DNA from: CAZCBN01 sp964496975
GTDB lineage: Bacteria; Planctomycetota; Phycisphaerae; Phycisphaerales; UBA1924
NCBI GenBank assembly: GCA_964496975.1
Contig: CAZCBN010000080.1
Coordinates: 1-13,809 of the forward strand
DNA length: 13,809 nt
Direction: 5' to 3'
The notes under the pieces were generated by a model. It ran no database searches, was not told where the DNA came from, and saw only the letters and a program-made list of their open reading frames with translations. Shown here in pieces: positions 1 to 6,229 of the stretch. A program made the translations under genes and the position numbers. The stretch's first letter is position 1. Each line of letters begins with the position of its first letter.

Positions 1-365
1 GCGACGGCGCCGAGGACGCCGAAGGTGCTGGCGACGGCGTTGCAGCCGCCCTCGACGGCGAGCTTGACGATGTTCTCGGGGTCGAAGTACTCGGGGTTTG
101 GCGCGAAGGAGGCGCCGCCGGAGTGCTCGATGCCCTGGTCGACGGGGAGGATGGAGACGAAGCCGGTGCCGGCGAGGCGGCCCGTGTTGAGCATGAGCTG
201 GAAGTTGCGGAGGACGTTGGGGTTGCGGTCCGTGTGGGAGACGATGCGGTCGACGAAGTCTGGGCCGGGGAGGTGGAGGGCGTTCTTGGAGACGGTGCGC
301 GACTCGTAGTTGAGGAGCGCGTTGGCTTCGGCGCCGAGGATGTCGCGGACGTTGATGCCTGGCAT
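1..365 (-). CDS. fbaB: Class I fructose-bisphosphate aldolase, FbaB/DhnA family (N-terminal 121 residues; runs off the window)
   Basis: Glycolysis/gluconeogenesis enzyme that reversibly splits fructose 1,6-bisphosphate into dihydroxyacetone phosphate and glyceraldehyde 3-phosphate through a Schiff base, in the cytoplasm. The visible part aligns without gaps of note to what I recall of E. coli FbaB: LHLPGPDFVDR (about 30-40), NTGRLAGTG (60-68), the hallmark SILPVDQGIEHSGGASF (71-87), EYFDPENIV (92-100) and GGCNAVAST (106-114). The catalytic lysine lies beyond the window, and the full family length is about 350 residues. The start is the ATG at 363-365, with a GAGGT Shine-Dalgarno 9 nt upstream (complement of 374-378). 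It lies downstream of ppk on the same strand after 229 bp, so it may have its own promoter. Identity is near certain; only the 3' part is unseen. Confidence 0.95.
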   Translation of the reverse strand, partial: MPGINVRDILGAEANALLNYESRTVSKNALHLPGPDFVDRIVSHTDRNPNVLRNFQLMLNTGRLAGTGFVSILPVDQGIEHSGGASFAPNPEYFDPENIVKLAVEGGCNAVASTFGVLGAV

Positions 366-524
366 GGGGTGTGACCTCGCTGGTGAGGGGCCTGTGTGTG
401 CGCGTGCGGCGGGGCTCGGCGCGGCGCCTGTCTGCCGTGCCGTGTGGGCCGACGCGTCCCCATCCCGGCCCGGGCGTGGGGGGTCCGGCGTGCCGGCGCG
501 TGGTGCGCGGGCGTGTGCGGCGAA

Positions 525-530
525 AGTGTA
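525..530 (-). promoter_or_regulatory. Weak candidate -10 hexamer (TACACT) for fbaB
   Basis: Read on the minus strand this is TACACT, four of six matches to TATAAT and a TA-N3-T box, in the gap between ppk and fbaB. No convincing -35 element lies upstream. It would give a leader of about 150 nt, consistent with fbaB having a Shine-Dalgarno while its neighbours do not. The rest of the 366-594 gap shows only G+C-rich sequence with minor self-complementarity. Confidence 0.22.
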
Positions 531-594
531 GGGGGCGAAGGCTCGGATTTGCAGGTCCGAAATGCGGCGCGGCGTGTCGTGCGGCGGTGCGTGC

Positions 595-2811
595 TCAGGG
601 GGCGGTGTCGCGCATGAGGGCGGCGAAGGTGCCGTCGCGTTCTGGGGAGCCCTCGGGGGCGGCGTCGTCGGGGGTGCGGCGGGCGTAGGCGCCGTCGGCG
701 GCGAGGTCCCAGGCGTTGAAGCGGTCGCGCTGCATGATGTCCAGGATGTTCCAGAGGCGGCGGCGAGAAGCGGGCTCGGTGACGGGGCAGACGGCCTCGA
801 CGCGGTCGTTGAGGTTGCGGTACATCCAGTCGGCGGAGCCGATGAAGAACTTGCCCTCGGTGGGGTCGGCGTGGCCGTTGGCGAAGTGGTAGATGCGGGA
901 GTGCTCAAGGAAGCGTCCGATGACGCTGACGACGCGGATGCGGTCCGACATGCCGGGCACCTGGGGCCGGACGCCGCAGAAGCCGCGGACGATGAGGGTG
1001 ACGTCGACGCCGGCGTCGGAGGCCTCGTAGAGATCGTCGGCGAGGCGTTTGTCTTCGAGGCTGTTCATCTTGGCGATGATGCGGGCGGGCTTTCCCTCGC
1101 GGGCGTTCTCGGTCTCGACGCGGACCATCTTCTCGAAGTCACGCCGCATGTGCTGCGGGGCGACGAGGAGGCGGGCGTAGGACTGCTCGGCGGCGTGGCC
1201 CGTGAGCATGTTGAAGAGCTTGACGACGTCGCCGGTGATCTTGGGGTCGCAGGTGAGCAGGCCCAGATCGGTGTAGAGCTGGGCGGTCTTTGGGTGGTAG
1301 TTGCCGGTGCCGAGGTGGGCGTAGGCGCGGATGACCTCGGGGGCGGGGGGGGCGTCGGCGTCGTCGTCGGGGCGGTGGGCCTTTTCGCGGCGGACGACGA
1401 GGGAGCACTTGCAGTGGGTCTTGAGGCCGGCGACGCCGTAGGCGACGTGGACGCCCGCGTGCTCGAGCTGTCGGGCGAAGGTGACGTTGCGCTGCTCGTC
1501 GAAGCGGGCGCGGAGCTCGACGAGGCAGGCGACGTTCTTGCCGTTCTCGGCGGCGCGGACGAGGTAGCGGACGAAGGGGCTGTCGGGGCTGGTGCGGTAG
1601 ATGGTCTGCTTGATGGCGAGGACGGCGGGGTCTTCGCAGGCCTCGGCGATGAAGCGCTCGACGGAGTGCTGGAAGCTCTCGTAGGGGTGGTGGACGAGGA
1701 TGTCGCCGGCGCGGATGCGGTCGAAGATGTTGCCGCCTGGAGAGAGCCTGGCATTCGGGGCGAGGCTCGTCGAGGCGAGCGTTCGCCGCGGGGCGTCGGC
1801 GCTCGCGATCGGCGGCAGGTCGCGCAGGGCCCGCGGCACGACGGGGCGCCAGGGCTTCTCGCGCAGGTCGGGGCGCGGCACGTTGGCCAGCGTGAACAGG
1901 TCGGCGTACTCCAGCGGGCCCTCGCGGCGGTAGACGTCCTCGGCCTCCAGCGCGAGCCGCTCGGCCACCATGTCCACGATGCGGGGCGAGGCGTCCTTGG
2001 GCGTTTCGAGCCGCACGGCCTCGGCGAAGCGGCGACGCTCCAGCTCGGCCTCCACTTGCCGCACGGCGTCGTAGAGCTCGTTGTCGCCGTCCTCGTCGTC
2101 GTCCTCCTCCACGGCTGCGGAGCGCGTCACGCGGAACATCGCCGACTCGACGACGGTCATGCCGGGGAAGAGGCGGTCGAGGTTGGCGAGGATCAGCTCG
2201 TCGAGCGGGACGAACTCGTCGTGGTCGTCGGCGTCGAGCGGGATGTAGCGCGGCACAACAGAGGGGATCTTCACGCGCGCAAACGACGGCGCGGCGTGCG
2301 GGTCGTCCTCGGGCGTCAGCAGCAGGCCGAAGTTCTCGCTCAGGCCGCTGATGAAGGGGAAGCGGTGGTTGGCATCGACGGCGAGGGGCGTGAGAACGGG
2401 GAAGACGTTGGCGTCAAAGTACCGGTCGAGGCGGCGGCGGCGCTGCACGCCCAAGTCGTTGTACGCGAGGATGGCGACGCCGTTCTCGCGGAGGGCGGGG
2501 CGCAGGTCGCGCGTCCACGCGGTGGCCTGCCGGGCCTGCTGCGCGATGACCTTGGCGCGGATCTCGTGCGCGAGGCGGGGGAGCGTGAGGCCGTCGCGGG
2601 TGCGCATGTCGCGCTCGTCGGGGTCGTCGAGCCGGCGCTTCAGCAGGCCGACACGCTTCATGAAGAACTCGTCGAGGTTGCCGGCGAAGATGGCGCAGAA
2701 CTTCACGCGCTCCAGCAGCGGCAAACGGTCGTCCTCGGCCTGCGCGAGGACGCGGTCGTTGAACTCGAGCCAGGAAAGGTCGCGGTTGAAGTAACGGGAC
2801 GGGGCCGGCAT
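595..2811 (-). CDS. ppk1: Polyphosphate kinase 1 (Ppk1)
   Basis: Reversibly transfers the terminal phosphate of ATP to inorganic polyphosphate through a phosphohistidine intermediate. At 738 residues it is longer than the E. coli enzyme (688). The N domain opens with YFNRDLSWLEFNDRVL (7-22) and GNLDEFFMKR (44-53), both typical of Ppk1. Other conserved segments are IRAGDILVHHPYESF (366-380), VELRARFDEQRN (431-442), the motif GLKTHCK with the expected phosphorylated His466, AHLGTGNYHPKTAQLYTD (498-515), RFLEHSRIYHF with the second conserved His637, and SADWMYRNLNDR (659-670). Two extra segments stand out: about 20 residues near 335-358, rich in A/S/R/P, and an acidic loop near 480-491. The start is the ATG at 2809-2811, which has no Shine-Dalgarno but a TACAAA box 9 nt upstream. 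No ppx is adjacent. Confidence 0.97.
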   Translation of the reverse strand: MPAPSRYFNRDLSWLEFNDRVLAQAEDDRLPLLERVKFCAIFAGNLDEFFMKRVGLLKRRLDDPDERDMRTRDGLTLPRLAHEIRAKVIAQQARQATAWTRDLRPALRENGVAILAYNDLGVQRRRRLDRYFDANVFPVLTPLAVDANHRFPFISGLSENFGLLLTPEDDPHAAPSFARVKIPSVVPRYIPLDADDHDEFVPLDELILANLDRLFPGMTVVESAMFRVTRSAAVEEDDDEDGDNELYDAVRQVEAELERRRFAEAVRLETPKDASPRIVDMVAERLALEAEDVYRREGPLEYADLFTLANVPRPDLREKPWRPVVPRALRDLPPIASADAPRRTLASTSLAPNARLSPGGNIFDRIRAGDILVHHPYESFQHSVERFIAEACEDPAVLAIKQTIYRTSPDSPFVRYLVRAAENGKNVACLVELRARFDEQRNVTFARQLEHAGVHVAYGVAGLKTHCKCSLVVRREKAHRPDDDADAPPAPEVIRAYAHLGTGNYHPKTAQLYTDLGLLTCDPKITGDVVKLFNMLTGHAAEQSYARLLVAPQHMRRDFEKMVRVETENAREGKPARIIAKMNSLEDKRLADDLYEASDAGVDVTLIVRGFCGVRPQVPGMSDRIRVVSVIGRFLEHSRIYHFANGHADPTEGKFFIGSADWMYRNLNDRVEAVCPVTEPASRRRLWNILDIMQRDRFNAWDLAADGAYARRTPDDAAPEGSPERDGTFAALMRDTAP

Positions 2812-2820
2812 TGGAGGGGA

Positions 2821-2826
2821 TTTGTA
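2821..2826 (-). promoter_or_regulatory. Candidate -10 box (TACAAA) for near-leaderless ppk1
   Basis: On the minus strand TACAAA, or TACAAAT, ends 9 nt before the ppk1 ATG. The intervening bases tcccctcca are pyrimidine-rich and cannot act as a Shine-Dalgarno. The same arrangement recurs before five other host genes in the window, which is the main support; alone it would be weak. Confidence 0.45.
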
Positions 2827-2863
2827 GGGGGCGGTCCCCGGCTGGGGAAGCCCAAGCCCCGCG

Positions 2864-2881
2864 GCGCCGCGCCGGCGGCGC
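2864..2881. terminator. 7-bp perfect hairpin between PTPS-like gene and ppk1
   Basis: Arms GCGCCGC (2864-2870) and GCGGCGC (2875-2881) pair perfectly around the loop GCCG. It lies 50 nt upstream of ppk1 and 136 nt beyond the stop of the PTPS-like gene, both on the minus strand. There is no U-tract next to it, so an intrinsic terminator is only one reading. Confidence 0.3.
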
Positions 2882-2925
2882 AGCCGTGTTCATTGTTCGT
2901 CAGGAAAAAGGAAGATCGGCGTTTG

Positions 2926-3024
2926 GATCGCTCCGGTGCCGGGGCGTCGCCGAGTGGACCGATCGTTTCAGCGGGGGCCCGCGTGGGGCATCGCTCGGGA
3001 TCGGCGGGAGCCTCGCCTCAGCGG
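2926..3024. repeat. Two diverged copies of an intergenic REP-like element
   Basis: Copy A (about 2927-2957) and copy B (about 2990-3024) both begin ATCGCTC and continue through similar G-rich blocks to a GTCGCC or CTCGCC core and a final AGTGG or AGCGG. Read on the plus strand both spell AGASP-type peptides, a pattern I associate with interspersed repeats in planctomycete genomes (unverified memory). Copy A lies within an imperfect palindrome, GATCGCTCC (2926-2934) with GGACCGATC (2956-2964), one mismatch. Copy B overlaps the stop codon of the PTPS-like gene (3018-3020). On the minus strand the palindrome is followed by a T-rich stretch near 2907-2917, so it could also end that transcript. 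Confidence 0.45.
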
Positions 3025-3398
3025 CCCGGGCGGTAGATGGCGACGCAGCGCGGCGCCTCGGTCACGCGCACCTCGGCGACGTGCACGGCGTGGGCCAGTT
3101 CGCCCGCGAGCATGTCGGTGAGGGCGTCGCCGATGTGCCGGGCGATGTGCTCGGCCGAGGGGTTCACGCGGTCGAACGGGGGCGTGTGGTTGAGGTCGGC
3201 GTTGTCGAAGGGTTCGCAGATGGAGTGCAGCAGATCGTGCACGGTGTGGAAGTCGCAGAGCAGGCCGTCGTGGTCGAGCGTCTCGCCCTCGAGGCGGACG
3301 GTGACGTGGAAGTTGTGGCCGTGCAGGGGCTCGGTGGTGCCCGCGATGGCCAGGGCGTGCGCGGCGGAGAACTCGTGCGAGACTTCAATGGCGTACAT
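3018..3398 (-). CDS. 6-pyruvoyl-tetrahydropterin synthase homologue with PTPS-III signature (COG0720/QueD superfamily)
   Basis: A 126-residue single-domain pterin enzyme. Zinc ligands are His14 (SAAH), His26 and His28 (LHGHNF). The catalytic Asp68 and His71 appear in DNADLNH, and Glu114 (VTEA) would anchor the pterin ring. QueD carries a Cys four residues before the first His of HGH; here that position is Thr22, and Glu23 makes the pattern E-x2-HGH. In the known family this pattern marks PTPS-III, which turns 7,8-dihydroneopterin triphosphate into 6-hydroxymethyl-7,8-dihydropterin and so replaces FolB in folate synthesis. An inactive or divergent QueD is the alternative. I chose the ATG at 3396-3398 because the family begins there; the frame stays open upstream to 3494, but that part is not family-like. 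A TACCCT box lies 7 nt upstream. No queuosine or folate genes are in view. Confidence 0.9.
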   Translation of the reverse strand: MYAIEVSHEFSAAHALAIAGTTEPLHGHNFHVTVRLEGETLDHDGLLCDFHTVHDLLHSICEPFDNADLNHTPPFDRVNPSAEHIARHIGDALTDMLAGELAHAVHVAEVRVTEAPRCVAIYRPGR

Positions 3399-3405
3399 GG
3401 GGACG

Positions 3406-3411
3406 AGGGTA
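3406..3411 (-). promoter_or_regulatory. Candidate -10 box (TACCCT) for leaderless PTPS-like gene
   Basis: On the minus strand GATACCCT is followed by 7 nt (cgtcccc) and then the ATG. No Shine-Dalgarno is present. The GATACC core is shared with the box before the small gene at 7285. Confidence 0.5.
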
Positions 3412-3460
3412 TCGCGGCGGTGGGGGTGCGGCCGGGCCGCTCCGCGGCGGCCTGGGTGTC

Positions 3461-3466
3461 TATCGT
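3461..3466 (+). promoter_or_regulatory. Candidate -10 box (TATCGT) for the phosphohexomutase gene
   Basis: TATCGT lies in the 131-bp gap between the divergent PTPS-like gene and the phosphohexomutase. It is 63 nt before the chosen ATG at 3530 and 21 nt before an in-frame GTG at 3488. It has the TA-N3-T form of the neighbouring boxes but not their close spacing. No clear -35 element is seen. Confidence 0.3.
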
Positions 3467-3529
3467 GGGGCCGGATTTGCGCTGATTGTGCCATTGCATA
3501 GAGCCGCGCCCCAGACGCCGAGCGAAGCC

Positions 3530-5116
3530 ATGAGTGACCGCGACCACGCCGCCGCCGCCGCCGCTGAAGCCGTTCCGCCCACCGCCCCGTTGATTCTGGG
3601 CGTGTCTGGGCTGCGTGGGATCGTGGGGGAGAGCCTGACGCCGGAGGTGGTGGTTCGGTACGCGGCGGTCTTTGGGACGTGGTTGTACGAGACGCTCGGC
3701 GCTCAACCGGTCGTGCTGCTGGGTCGTGACGGCCGCGCGGGGGGCGAGGCGTTTGAGGCGGCGGCGTGCGCGGGGTTGCTCGCGGCGGGTTGCCGGGTCG
3801 TGAAACTCGGCGTTGTCATGACGCCAACGGTGGGCGTCTGCGCCGAGGCGTACGCCGCGCAGGCCGGCGTGATGATCACCGCAAGCCACAACCCGCAGGT
3901 GTGGAACGGCCTCAAGTGCATGGTGGCCGACGAAGTCGTCGAGCGCGCCGGCGGCTCGGTTGATCGGGCATCTCTCGGGGGTGGGCTCTTCGCTCCGCCG
4001 GCGCGGCTTGCGGAGGAGATCGTGCGGCGCTATCTCTCCGGCTCAGTGCGCTTCGCCCCGCCGTGGGCGATCGGCACGAGCCGCAATGATGTGAACCCCG
4101 CGGAGGTTCATCTGCACCGAGTGGTGACGGGCCAGCCCGGGTCCGCGGTCGGCATCGAGACAGTGCGGAGTTGGGGCCCCGGTCGCCGCGTGGTGGTGGA
4201 CTCTGTGAACGCTTCGGGAACCCGGTGCGTCGAAGCGCTCCTGACGTTCCTCGGCATCGCCACGGTGCAACTGGCAGGATCGTCCAGCGGTCTGTTCCCG
4301 CACGTGCCCGAGCCGACGAAGGAGAACCTCTCGGGCGCGGGCGGCCTGTGCGACGCGGTGGTGGGCCTGAAGGCCGACATCGGCTTCGCCCAGGACCCCG
4401 ACGCCGACCGGCTGGCGATCGTTGATGAGAAGGGCGTGTACATCGGCGAGGAGTACACGCTTTCGATCGCGGCCGAGGCGTTGCTGTCGCATCGGGAGTC
4501 GTTGAAGGCAACCATCCCGCCGCACGTTTGGAAGCAGACGCCCGTCATCGTCGTGAACCTCTCCACGTCGCGCATGGTGGACGACGTCGCGGCGCGGTAC
4601 GGGGCCGAGGTCATCCGCACGCCCGTGGGCGAGGCCAATGTCGTCGAGCGCATGAAGCAGCTCGCGGACGATGGCCGCAACGTCATCGTCGGCGGCGAGG
4701 GCAACGGCGGGGTCATCTGGCCCAAGGTCTGCTACGTGCGCGATTCGCTCTCCGCCATGGCCCTCACGCTGGGCCTCATGGCCCGCACCGGCACATCGGT
4801 GAGCCAGATCGTCGACCGGATCAACTCGTACTCCCCCGGCGGCCGGGGCTACTGCATCGTGAAGCGCAAGACCGAGATCCCGAGCAAGGCCGCCGCGGCG
4901 CCGGCGTGCGAGGCCGTGGCCCGGGCCTTCGCGGCCGAGCGCGTCGACCGGCAGGACGGCGTGCGCGTCGACTTCTCGGGGAAGTGGGCCGGCTGCTGGG
5001 TGCACGTCCGCGCGAGCAACACCGAGCCCATCATGCGGCTGATCTGCGAGGCGCCGAACGAAACGCTCGCCGCCGAGGTGCTGCGCGCCACCGAGCGGGC
5101 CATCGCGGGCGGCTGA
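3530..5116 (+). CDS. Alpha-D-phosphohexomutase (phosphoglucomutase/phosphomannomutase/phosphoglucosamine mutase family)
   Basis: Moves a phosphate between C1 and C6 of a hexose phosphate via a phosphoserine enzyme and a bisphosphate intermediate, supplying sugar-nucleotide and envelope precursors. All four family signatures are present, numbered from the chosen ATG: catalytic Ser119 in TASHNP, Mg-binding DPDADR (289-294), sugar-binding GGEGNGG (388-394) and phosphate-binding RASNTEP (494-500). The N-terminal GVSGLRGIVGESLTP (24-38) is also typical. Length is 528 residues, slightly longer than the usual 450-470 because of extra residues at the N-terminus and near 140-215. Substrate cannot be settled: the N in RxSNTEP, rather than the RxSGTEP of GlmM, argues against a firm glmM call. 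An in-frame GTG at 3488 would add 14 residues; the ATG is preferred because the extension is not family-like. Neither start has a good Shine-Dalgarno. Confidence 0.92.
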   Translation: MSDRDHAAAAAAEAVPPTAPLILGVSGLRGIVGESLTPEVVVRYAAVFGTWLYETLGAQPVVLLGRDGRAGGEAFEAAACAGLLAAGCRVVKLGVVMTPTVGVCAEAYAAQAGVMITASHNPQVWNGLKCMVADEVVERAGGSVDRASLGGGLFAPPARLAEEIVRRYLSGSVRFAPPWAIGTSRNDVNPAEVHLHRVVTGQPGSAVGIETVRSWGPGRRVVVDSVNASGTRCVEALLTFLGIATVQLAGSSSGLFPHVPEPTKENLSGAGGLCDAVVGLKADIGFAQDPDADRLAIVDEKGVYIGEEYTLSIAAEALLSHRESLKATIPPHVWKQTPVIVVNLSTSRMVDDVAARYGAEVIRTPVGEANVVERMKQLADDGRNVIVGGEGNGGVIWPKVCYVRDSLSAMALTLGLMARTGTSVSQIVDRINSYSPGGRGYCIVKRKTEIPSKAAAAPACEAVARAFAAERVDRQDGVRVDFSGKWAGCWVHVRASNTEPIMRLICEAPNETLAAEVLRATERAIAGG

Positions 5117-5127
5117 ACGCGTGACAC

Positions 5128-5158
5128 GCGGGCCGGCGGGGCCGCCGCGCCGGCTCGC
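5128..5158. terminator. Bidirectional terminator-like hairpin between convergent genes
   Basis: GCCGGCG (5132-5138) pairs perfectly with CGCCGGC (5148-5154). The stem continues through one G-T pair and three more G-C pairs (5128-5130 with 5156-5158), about 11 bp in all with a 9-nt loop. It fills the 42-bp gap between the stops of the phosphohexomutase and the sbtA-like gene. No U-tract follows on either strand, so it may work with Rho or protect RNA 3' ends. Confidence 0.55.
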
Positions 5159-6139
5159 TCACTCAAGCGTCCGCGCCGCGAGCATGTACAGCGGGATGCC
5201 GACGGACACGTTGAACGGGAAGGTGATGCCCAGCGCCATCGGCAGGTAGACGCCCGCGTTGGCCTCGGGGATGGCGAGGCGCATCGCCGCGGGCACGGCG
5301 ATGTAGCTCGCGCTCGCCGCCAGGACCATCAGCAGGAAGGCGTCCCCCGGGCCGAGCGAGAGGCCCGCGGAGATGCCCCACGCCAGCGCCGCGTTCACGA
5401 GCGGCACGCCCACCGAGGCGGCCAGCGCGAAGAGCCCGACGGCCCGGAGCTCGCCCAGCCGCTTCGCCGCGGTCATGCCCGAATCAAGCAGGAAGAGCAC
5501 GAGCACGCCGTAGAAGACGTCGGTGGTGAAGGGCCGCAACTGTTCATACCCGCGGGGCCCGGCGGCGAGGCCCGCGGCGAGCGAGCCCAGCAGCAGAAAG
5601 ACGGGCCCCGAGAGCACCGCCTCGCGCAGCAGGCCGCGCAGGCCGAGCCGCTGCTGGAGCGTGGCGCCGGGCTGCTTCGCGGCGGACCATCGGTGCAGCA
5701 GCACGCCGACGACGATGGCGGGCGCTTCCATCAGCGCGAGCGCGGCGACCATGTGCCCGCCGAAGGGCACGGCGCGGTCGTTCAAAAAGTTGGCCGCGGT
5801 GATGAACGTGACGGCGGAGACGCTCCCGAACGCCGCCGCCGCGGCCGACGCGTCGGCCCGGTTCAGCCGAACCCGTAGCAACGGTCGGACCCAGAGCGGC
5901 GTGAGCGCCGACAGCAGCACCGCCGCGCCAAGCCCCAGCGCCGACGCCCGCGAGAAGCCCGCCTCGTGCAGCTCCACGCCCCCGCGGTACCCGATCGCCC
6001 ACAGCAGGTAGAGGCTGAAGAGCGTGGGGATGGGCGGCGGGATCTTCAGCTCCGCCCGCACCAGCACCGCCAGCAGCCCGAGCCCGAAGAACAGCACGGG
6101 CGGGCTGAACACGTTCGCCACGAAGAGGTCCCACGCCAT
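5159..6139 (-). CDS. sbtA: SbtA-like sodium-dependent bicarbonate transporter family permease (DUF897/PF05982)
   Basis: Integral inner-membrane protein of 326 residues with about ten hydrophobic segments in two inverted halves. In cyanobacteria SbtA is a Na+/bicarbonate symporter. Recognisable family stretches are VLFFGLGLLAVLVRAELKIPPPI (15-37), LYLLWAIGYRGGVEL (43-57), FGSVSAVTF in the first half (104-112), VLFLLDSGMTAAKRL (214-228), ASASYIAVPAAMRLAIPEAN in the second half (275-294), and ITFPFNVSVGIPLYM (305-319). The two SxSAVTF/SASYIAV motifs correspond to the substrate-site loops. It is somewhat shorter than Synechocystis SbtA (about 370) because the central cytoplasmic loop is short. 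The usual PII-like partner SbtB is not next to it. Transport of bicarbonate is the family expectation, not shown here. ATG start at 6137-6139, with a TAGCGT box 6 nt upstream and no Shine-Dalgarno. Confidence 0.9.
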   Translation of the reverse strand: MAWDLFVANVFSPPVLFFGLGLLAVLVRAELKIPPPIPTLFSLYLLWAIGYRGGVELHEAGFSRASALGLGAAVLLSALTPLWVRPLLRVRLNRADASAAAAAFGSVSAVTFITAANFLNDRAVPFGGHMVAALALMEAPAIVVGVLLHRWSAAKQPGATLQQRLGLRGLLREAVLSGPVFLLLGSLAAGLAAGPRGYEQLRPFTTDVFYGVLVLFLLDSGMTAAKRLGELRAVGLFALAASVGVPLVNAALAWGISAGLSLGPGDAFLLMVLAASASYIAVPAAMRLAIPEANAGVYLPMALGITFPFNVSVGIPLYMLAARTLE

Positions 6140-6145
6140 GCCCCG

Positions 6146-6151
6146 ACGCTA
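6146..6151 (-). promoter_or_regulatory. Candidate -10 box (TAGCGT) for leaderless sbtA-like gene
   Basis: On the minus strand TAGCGT is followed by cggggc (6 nt) and the ATG, which would place the transcription start at or next to the start codon. It lies in the 90-bp divergent region shared with the EEP-family gene, whose own box is at 6218-6223. Confidence 0.48.
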
Positions 6152-6217
6152 CCACACCCGGGCCGGTTCCGCCCGCGCCGAGCGTGCGGGCCCTCCCCGC
6201 GGCGCGCCGCCCCCGGG

Positions 6218-6223
6218 TAGCCT
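6218..6223 (+). promoter_or_regulatory. Candidate -10 box (TAGCCT) for leaderless EEP-family gene
   Basis: TAGCCT is followed by gcgggc (6 nt) and the ATG at 6230. There is no Shine-Dalgarno. The hexamer and spacing mirror the divergent sbtA box, TAGCGT plus 6 nt. Confidence 0.48.
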
Positions 6224-6229
6224 GCGGGC

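Noticed and set aside
562..3036. Very long plus-strand open frame (824 codons) opposite ppk1
   Set aside because: It is the shadow of ppk1 in high-GC DNA: the translation is Val/Gly/Ala/Asp-rich without family motifs, while the minus strand gives a complete Ppk1.
3399..3494. Upstream in-frame extension of the PTPS-like gene
   Set aside because: The family starts at MYAIEVSHEFSAAH; the extension is Arg/His/Pro-rich and crosses the likely promoter box.
3488..3529. GTG start for the phosphohexomutase
   Set aside because: The added 14 residues are not family-like and no Shine-Dalgarno precedes the GTG; it is not excluded, since TATCGT lies 21 nt upstream.
4043..5005. 320-codon minus-strand open frame opposite the phosphohexomutase
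   Set aside because: All catalytic motifs lie on the plus strand; the minus translation has no recognisable pattern.
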